From: Oscillospiraceae bacterium
GTDB lineage: Bacteria; Bacillota; Clostridia; Oscillospirales; Ruminococcaceae
Assembly (NCBI GenBank): GCA_016295145.1
Contig: JAEDLR010000009.1
Location: 1 to 38,368, forward strand
DNA length: 38,368 bases
Direction of reading: 5' to 3'
The notes under the pieces were generated by a model that was not told the DNA's origin, did no database searches, and worked only from the letters and a program-made list of their open reading frames with translations. Positions 34,501-38,368 of this stretch are shown in pieces. The number at the start of each line of letters is the position of its first letter. Position 1 is the first letter of the stretch. The position numbers and the translations under genes are program-made.

Positions 34501-35370
34501 ATACGCGCCAAGCACCTCGCTCTCAACATCCTGAATCATGCTGCCCTGTGTGTATTTTTCCTCCAACTGCAGATGGTCGGAGTACTTTTCGCACGCCTGC
34601 CGCCATTCGGTGTTGGTTTTCAGCATGGCAACCGGATTCAGCGGTGCGGACCACATATTTGCGCACCAGTTGATGTTGAGGTAGCCGCCGTACCGGTCGC
34701 AGAGTTCCAGAAGGTGTGCAAAATGGGAATATCTCTGCTGGAAAGTACAGGGATGATCCGCCGAATCAAATCCCCAGAACTGTTCGCTATAGTTAAAACC
34801 GATAAAATTGGGATAATCCCGGAAAAATTCTGCGTAAATCGTATTCTCGTAATCCGCGTCTGCTTTTTGCACAAAGAGGTGTTTGTTGGGAGAATCCACA
34901 ATATTGTAACTGCTGTCATAATCGGGGAGATGGCACTGACCGCCGCTGGCAGGCTGCACCATGCACCACACGCCCTCATCTGCACAGGTCTTGAGCCAGG
35001 ACTTTGCAAGCTCGTAACCGTTTTGTACCATGAGCCATTTGTGTTCAGAGCTACTCCAGTTGATGGACATGGAAATATTGAACACGCAGTAGGGCTTGAT
35101 GTCCTCAGGAATCAGGCTGATGATCTTTGCAGGGTCTGCTACATTCCATGTGTCAATGTGGACAATGAACATCGGGGCATCGTTAGAAATCGGTCTTCTC
35201 ATGACGCCATTGGCTGCACATGCTGTCATAGGTTCATAATCCAAAGACAAACTCTCCAGTACGCTCTGCACAGCATCAGAATTTGTCATGCTTGCAGTCG
35301 GCAGAAATCCCAGCATACCACACGCCATGACGCCGGACAGCATTGCTGCACACAGTCTCTTTAATTTCAT
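31501..35370 (-). CDS. GH98 glycosidase - CBM35 - dockerin - CE1 feruloyl esterase multi-enzyme
   Basis: 1289 aa from the ATG at 35370, which has GGAGGAA six bases upstream; an in-frame start eight codons earlier has none. Signal peptide about 1-28. GH98 catalytic region about 65-400 (MFIVHIDTWNVADPAKIISLIPEDIKPY in outline; acidic residues in NYSEQFWGF and RYDETGW are candidates for catalysis) with accessory beta region to about 640. CBM35-like domain about 655-792. An unnamed beta-sandwich about 800-940. Dockerin about 950-1010 with loops DVNADGAFSVAD and DLSEDNRIDGLD. CE1 alpha/beta hydrolase about 1040-1289 with nucleophile Ser1181 (GFSMGGRE). GH98 enzymes are blood-group endo-galactosidases or endo-xylanases; the feruloyl esterase partner argues for complex xylan. 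Divergent from its probable regulator. Confidence 0.88.
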   Translation of the reverse strand: MKLKRLCAAMLSGVMACGMLGFLPTASMTNSDAVQSVLESLSLDYEPMTACAANGVMRRPISNDAPMFIVHIDTWNVADPAKIISLIPEDIKPYCVFNISMSINWSSSEHKWLMVQNGYELAKSWLKTCADEGVWCMVQPASGGQCHLPDYDSSYNIVDSPNKHLFVQKADADYENTIYAEFFRDYPNFIGFNYSEQFWGFDSADHPCTFQQRYSHFAHLLELCDRYGGYLNINWCANMWSAPLNPVAMLKTNTEWRQACEKYSDHLQLEEKYTQGSMIQDVESEVLGAYLSGYCGSFGVRYDETGWTDSTWSGTGAATKDQYRQITGLPIHLERMVLNGATIIDGPELIWADDFGETWGGVKDSEGYSCRDWFVRDQYFNSTLDFFRKIIDGTVDIPTRQEVIDRTKVVVIQDVSSGNDHDKYSTYPSLFEGLYRMPGDGNLWDNHNLYKSTGRYPTIPTVYALRDDAAKSFDVQLKQSTLSTRWSSIAAKQEEFNALFPSDYYGNCYAARYENSWVTYNPNKDGSNCGGVLSLKYNTCKELDVNFNAYGNALINEYADRLDIYLNNFDNKAQTTLKTDTFKIIGCKEKPSYTAKDTGRNQTASAISESYANGTYTLTVQHNGPLSLTIHCSGNETNRMAAEAVKHLTEPEQPAFYEGVRQYEGEFFDVKNTEGYVQNACGSGVDGCWGQGFLKFGTNASASVKDTVKTTKAGTFQMNLRYSTTTDCKQVDLYVNGSKVKTLSLPKGSSFSDWKIVTEPITLKEGDNKIELKANAALASSLYIDCFTVEGDFGDGEPIVIEPISGKLIQNLTVNDTENAADWRIAYDFGVGCKLYGDRDLTCASAPEGLNNAEYILTACDSKLYTKTEATFTAAKDMTVYVAVDDRVGDLLDWLAAWEKTAYTITSSNAVTFNLYAKTVKAGELVTLGTNGGYGDSANYLVFATEEIIRIRGDVNADGAFSVADVVMLQKWLICSANATLTDWKAGDLSEDNRIDGLDVCIMKNMLLEKSTAMTPAEYMAQVSATLFESEPNDAVAEKAGIQYGTYEKVSFTSAVCGGRTKSMNVLLPAGYSASKEYPVLYALHGYWGNADALLDAGDASLRLRQIIGNAIAAGEAEEMIVVFPDIYASATQDACDGLNAKNNAAYDNFINVLVKEIMPYMEQHYSIKTGRDNTAITGFSMGGRESLYIGFSRPDLFGYVGAMCPAPGLDTDLIAAENLKFTGTEPYLLMVSAGSNDTLIYSTPEGYHNILTANGTTHIWHYVTGGDHGGKTIRPHMYNFVRAIFKAN

Positions 35371-35510
35371 CGTATTTCCTCCATATCCTCTCATTGTTGC
35401 GAAAGCACTGCTCCCCCGCGATGGCGGCAGAAGTGTACTTCCTTCTCATTTGTTTGGGCGGTTTCGACGATTGCAACCGCATTGCTTTTCGCCTCTATCA
35501 CGCCTGCTTT

Positions 35511-35539
35511 ATTATAACGGGAAAACAAATTTTGTGCAA
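35511..35539 (-). promoter_or_regulatory. Promoter of the GH98-CE1 gene
   Basis: Minus strand TTGCAC (35539-35534), 17-bp spacer, TATAAT (35516-35511). It implies an untranslated leader of about 130 nt (35504-35371), in which I see no known riboswitch. Confidence 0.8.
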
Positions 35540-35554
35540 CTCACATAAGGTCTC

Positions 35555-35571
35555 TTTGGTGGATAAAACGA
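35555..35571 (+). repeat. 17-bp direct repeat, copy 1 (operator candidate)
   Basis: TTTGGTGGATAAAACGA, identical to 35660-35676. It begins 15 bp upstream of the -35 box of the GH98-CE1 promoter, a position suited to an activator. Confidence 0.8.
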
Positions 35572-35659
35572 TTTTCTTTTTCGCTGAATTTTCCGAATAC
35601 GTTCGGAAGCCATCATCAAAAGACAAAAAAACAGAACAGATAACCATGTATTACGGTGA

Positions 35660-35676
35660 TTTGGTGGATAAAACGA
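35660..35676 (+). repeat. 17-bp direct repeat, copy 2 (operator candidate)
   Basis: Second exact copy, 105 bp from the first (start to start), ending 10 bp before the -35 box of the regulator gene. The spacing equals ten turns of B-DNA, so both copies face the same side of the helix. Confidence 0.8.
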
Positions 35677-35686
35677 ATCATGTCAG

Positions 35687-35715
35687 TTGACAACCGAACC
35701 GGAAAATAGTATAAT
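35687..35715 (+). promoter_or_regulatory. Promoter of the PBP-AraC regulator gene
   Basis: TTGACA (35687-35692), 17-bp spacer, TATAAT (35710-35715). Consensus promoter directly next to repeat copy 2, fitting autoregulation. Confidence 0.9.
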
Positions 35716-35745
35716 GAAAACAACACGCAGCAAAGGAAAGATTGT

Positions 35746-37932
35746 ATGAGCAAGAAAAACAGAATGATATTCGGTGTGGTAACTGCCGAAGCCAACAGTA
35801 TTGAACAGCGAGAGATCATTCGGGGTATTGTGAATAAGGCACAGGAATTTGATATTGATATCGCGGTGATTTCAAATATTTACAATCCCGGCTCCTCAGA
35901 GGATGGCATGATCCTGTGTGAAAATCAGATCTATGAGCTGATTCTTTCACCAGATCTGGACGGAATCATTCTGATTTCCGAATCATTTGTCAACAGAGAA
36001 CTGCAACAAAGAATCCGTGATTACCTGAAACAGCGTGATATCCCCATGCTGGTGATTGGTTCCGTTCTTCCCGAATTGGAGATACCCGGAATACAGAATA
36101 TCAATACAAGTGATATGAATGATATGGAAGATATCACCAACCATCTGATTGAAAATCATGGCTTTCGTGATATTGCACTGCTGACTGGAAGTCGGGATCT
36201 TTCTGCATCTGCTCTTCGCATCGAGGGTTACCGCAAATCATTGGAAAAACATGGTATTCCCTTTGATGACAATAAAGTATACTACGGTGATTTCTGGATG
36301 AATTCTGGCAAGGCACTTGCGCTGCAATACATCAACGGTGCGCTGCCGTTCCCTGAAGCACTCATCTGCGCAAACGACTACATGGCATACGGCGTGATTG
36401 ATGCCCTTACAGATTATAACATTGCGATTCCTGAAACAATGGCAGTCATCGGTTATGAGTATATTCGTAAACGCCATCTGCATACACCCATTCTGACAAC
36501 CTATCAGAGAAACAGAGAAGAAACCGGCAGAAGTGCCGTGCAGATTCTATACAGGAAGATCGTGTTCGGCATTCATGAGGAATTCATTCCGCCGAAAGGC
36601 ACACTCATTCACGGTGACAGCTGCCCCTGCGGTAGCAGAATTGAGCAGTTCAATCAGGAGCTTCATGCTGCCCGTGTCAAGGCGGATTATGATTTCTGGA
36701 ATCTGTTCGGTCAGATGGAGCAGCGTCTAACGGAATGCAGGAACATTGATGCATTCGTGTCTATCGCCGGAAGCTTTCACTGGCAGATCCGCAATGTGCA
36801 TAACATCTATCTCTGTCTGCTGGACAACTGGTATAACGCATCATCCGCACAGCTGAACGATTCCCTCTCCTGCCGAAGTATTATGCCGTGGCAGGATTCC
36901 AAGCCATTTACGATTGACAAATACCTTTTTTCAGAAATTTTTGAAAAGAATCATGCTGCAGCGGTATATTATTTCAATCCGCTGTTTTTCAGCAACAGGT
37001 TATTCGGATACATCGTTCTGCAATACGGCACACCGGATACCTACGATGATATTTTCAGAAATTGGCTCAAAGCCATTTCAAACGGGCTGGAATTTCTGCG
37101 TATCAAGAATGACATACGCTATCTGACGCAGTGCCAGAACCTTTCAGAATCCCGTGATTCACTGACCGGATTCTACAACGAAAGCGGCATGGAAAAACAT
37201 TATTATGCCGCCCTTTCCGGCTCGGAAAATGCTTTTGTACAGCTATCTATGCTGAAGACCTGCCTGTTTGGGGATGAACTGGATACAGTGGTATCCAAAA
37301 CTGCTGCTATATCAGAAATGGCAGATGCGGTGAAGCAATTCTGCGGCACGGATGGAATCTGTGCCCGCATCAGTGAGGATATCTTTATCTGTATGACGCA
37401 CAAGCCAGAGGCAACGGATGCAATGCTGACGGACAAGCTTCAGGCATTTGTCATGCAGCATCCCACATATCTGAGAACTTATGGAACGGATTCATTTGTC
37501 TGTTGCACTGTAAGCTGCAGCAAAGATACTGCCTATTCCGATGCTATTGCACTTTGCAGAAATCAGACAGATGCACTGGCAGCAGAGATCGCACAAAGAC
37601 GTAATCAACTGAATTATGATATCATGCTGCAAATCCGGAATGCAATTTACGCTGATCCGAAAACGCCCCACGACACGGAAGATGTATGCCAGCAATATTC
37701 CTACAGCCCGGGATATCTGCGTGCGCTCTACAAAAAATCCTTTGTCGTCAGCTTTTACAAGGACTGCATTCACCAGAAGATCACAAAGGCAAAGTATCTT
37801 CTATGCACAACCAATCTCAATATCACGCAAATCGCAAAACAATGCGGGTATGATGACAGCAAGTATTTTCTCAGACAGTTTCTTTCTGCTACAGGGATAA
37901 CACCACACCAGTATCGGCTGAAAATGGCATGA
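35746..37932 (+). CDS. Transcriptional regulator: LacI-type sugar-binding domain + degenerate GGDEF-like region + AraC-type HTH
   Basis: 728 aa. AAAGGAA precedes the ATG by 7 nt. Residues about 7-290 form a type 1 periplasmic-binding-protein fold as in LacI/GalR proteins (LDGIILISES, DMEDITNHLIENHGFRDIALLTG, YRKSLEKHGI, ICANDYMAYGVIDAL) but without the usual N-terminal LacI helix-turn-helix. A middle part (about 310-460) has no clear family. Residues 471-478 read DSLTGFYN, like the start of a GGDEF domain, but no GGDEF motif is visible, so it is degenerate. The C-terminus (about 630-728) is an AraC/XylS double HTH (ITKAKYLLCTTNLNITQIAKQCGYDDSKYFLRQF). It lies back to back with the GH98-CE1 gene and probably senses a sugar or oligosaccharide to control it. 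No signal peptide: cytoplasmic. Confidence 0.85.
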   Translation: MSKKNRMIFGVVTAEANSIEQREIIRGIVNKAQEFDIDIAVISNIYNPGSSEDGMILCENQIYELILSPDLDGIILISESFVNRELQQRIRDYLKQRDIPMLVIGSVLPELEIPGIQNINTSDMNDMEDITNHLIENHGFRDIALLTGSRDLSASALRIEGYRKSLEKHGIPFDDNKVYYGDFWMNSGKALALQYINGALPFPEALICANDYMAYGVIDALTDYNIAIPETMAVIGYEYIRKRHLHTPILTTYQRNREETGRSAVQILYRKIVFGIHEEFIPPKGTLIHGDSCPCGSRIEQFNQELHAARVKADYDFWNLFGQMEQRLTECRNIDAFVSIAGSFHWQIRNVHNIYLCLLDNWYNASSAQLNDSLSCRSIMPWQDSKPFTIDKYLFSEIFEKNHAAAVYYFNPLFFSNRLFGYIVLQYGTPDTYDDIFRNWLKAISNGLEFLRIKNDIRYLTQCQNLSESRDSLTGFYNESGMEKHYYAALSGSENAFVQLSMLKTCLFGDELDTVVSKTAAISEMADAVKQFCGTDGICARISEDIFICMTHKPEATDAMLTDKLQAFVMQHPTYLRTYGTDSFVCCTVSCSKDTAYSDAIALCRNQTDALAAEIAQRRNQLNYDIMLQIRNAIYADPKTPHDTEDVCQQYSYSPGYLRALYKKSFVVSFYKDCIHQKITKAKYLLCTTNLNITQIAKQCGYDDSKYFLRQFLSATGITPHQYRLKMA

Positions 37933-38111
37933 TCATCATAATTTGCATAGCAGGTCCTGCAGGCAAAGATTGTCGCTATAAACAGAGAATCGCCCGTTTA
38001 CAGGCCTATTATCTATCACAGGTGATATGTTATCATTATACCACCTCCGGCTGCTATTTTATGCTCTTATGAGCGAAAAGTGGATGACAAGAATGCACGA
38101 AAATCGGGAGC
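37933..38111. other. Intergenic stretch, no feature identified
   Basis: A 179-bp AT-rich gap between the convergent regulator and flippase genes. I see only a short palindrome (GCTC-TTAT-GAGC near 38070-38081) and no clear terminator for either gene. Confidence 0.5.
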
Positions 38112-38368
38112 TTACCGGCAAATTCGCTTAACTAATTTAACCGAATCGGAGAAGAATTGGTTCTTTCGATAAGCAAAATAATAACACACATTGGGAATAA
38201 CGAGACAAATTATGCCCTTAATAATTAGTCCGCCAAACCCGTCAAGATTTATCAAGCGCGTTGTGCTGTATGTAATTACCGAAATGACTGCAGTTACACA
38301 GGCATATAATGCTTGCGAAAGGAAGTATCGTTTTACATCCATATTAACAAAGTAATACTTGTAAAGAA
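38112..38368 (-). CDS. C-terminal end of a polysaccharide (Wzx-type) flippase, partial
   Basis: The frame is open from the right edge to TAA at 38114-38112, so the gene begins outside the window; the ATG at 38342 is internal, as sense codons (LYKYYFVN) precede it. The visible 84 or so residues contain two membrane helices and a basic end: MDVKRYFLSQALY ... LDGFGGLIIKGIICLVIPNVCYYFAYRK ... VKRICR. This matches the C-terminal pattern of oligosaccharide flippases (PST/MOP superfamily) in gut Firmicutes, which move undecaprenyl-linked repeat units across the membrane for capsule or exopolysaccharide assembly. Codons are AT-rich compared with the rest of the window. The assignment rests on a short fragment. 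Confidence 0.6.
   Translation of the reverse strand, partial: LYKYYFVNMDVKRYFLSQALYACVTAVISVITYSTTRLINLDGFGGLIIKGIICLVIPNVCYYFAYRKNQFFSDSVKLVKRICR

Overview
The window looks like chromosome from a cellulosome-forming member of Ruminococcus. The GC content looks roughly in the low fifties per cent by eye, which recalls R. champanellensis and its human-gut relatives more than R. flavefaciens or R. bromii; this assignment is inference. The support is three large secreted enzymes with dockerin modules (GH74; a double CE12-type esterase; GH98 plus CE1), Firmicutes-type promoters and ribosome binding sites, a T-box leucine operon and a VanZ/HtrA/DUF4173 membrane gene set.

Layout. 1-1306 (minus) is the 5' part of a secreted protein of no recognised family that runs into a Thr/Glu repeat linker at the left edge. 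1588-1817 carries a strong promoter and a probable stand-alone structured RNA, followed by tRNA-Val(GAC). 2164-4884 (plus) holds two VanZ-like membrane proteins and a membrane-anchored HtrA protease. 4963-10563 (minus) holds a lipoprotein cyclophilin, a DUF4190-like protein, a MetA-type homoserine acyltransferase and a three-gene biotin-dependent carboxyltransferase set (12S-like, biotin carrier, 5S-like). tRNA-Arg(CCT) follows. 10880-15887 (minus) is a three-gene operon: a giant tandem-ATPase activase, a 2-hydroxyacyl-CoA dehydratase-like protein and a TatD hydrolase.

16168-22331 (plus) has the GH74 xyloglucanase and the dual esterase, separated by a 611-base gap whose minus strand carries two intrinsic terminators with no gene to terminate. 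22551-25138 (plus) is a DUF2975 / XRE / DUF4173 / DUF2809 membrane operon with a palindromic operator candidate. 25197-25988 (minus) is a DUF218 (SanA/YdcF-like) protein. 26139-31410 (minus) is a leucine biosynthesis operon, ridA-leuA-leuC-leuD-leuB, behind a T-box leader whose likely specifier is CTG.

31501-37932 is a self-contained polysaccharide locus: a GH98-CBM35-dockerin-CE1 enzyme (minus) and a divergent regulator fusing a sugar-binding domain to an AraC-type HTH (plus). Between them lies a 17-bp sequence repeated exactly 105 bp apart, one copy just upstream of each promoter. The right edge (38112-38368, minus) is the AT-rich C-terminal end of a polysaccharide flippase.

How it fits together: the dockerin enzymes target side-chain-rich hemicellulose and pectin (xyloglucan backbone, acetyl groups, complex xylan with feruloyl esters). 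The rest is mostly housekeeping: leucine and methionine synthesis, C3/C4 carboxyl transfer, protein quality control. The best candidates for undescribed biology are the GH98/CE1 locus with its twin operators, the antisense terminator pair at 18833-19085, the structured RNA at 1623-1817, and the inverted repeat that can mask the metA start codon.
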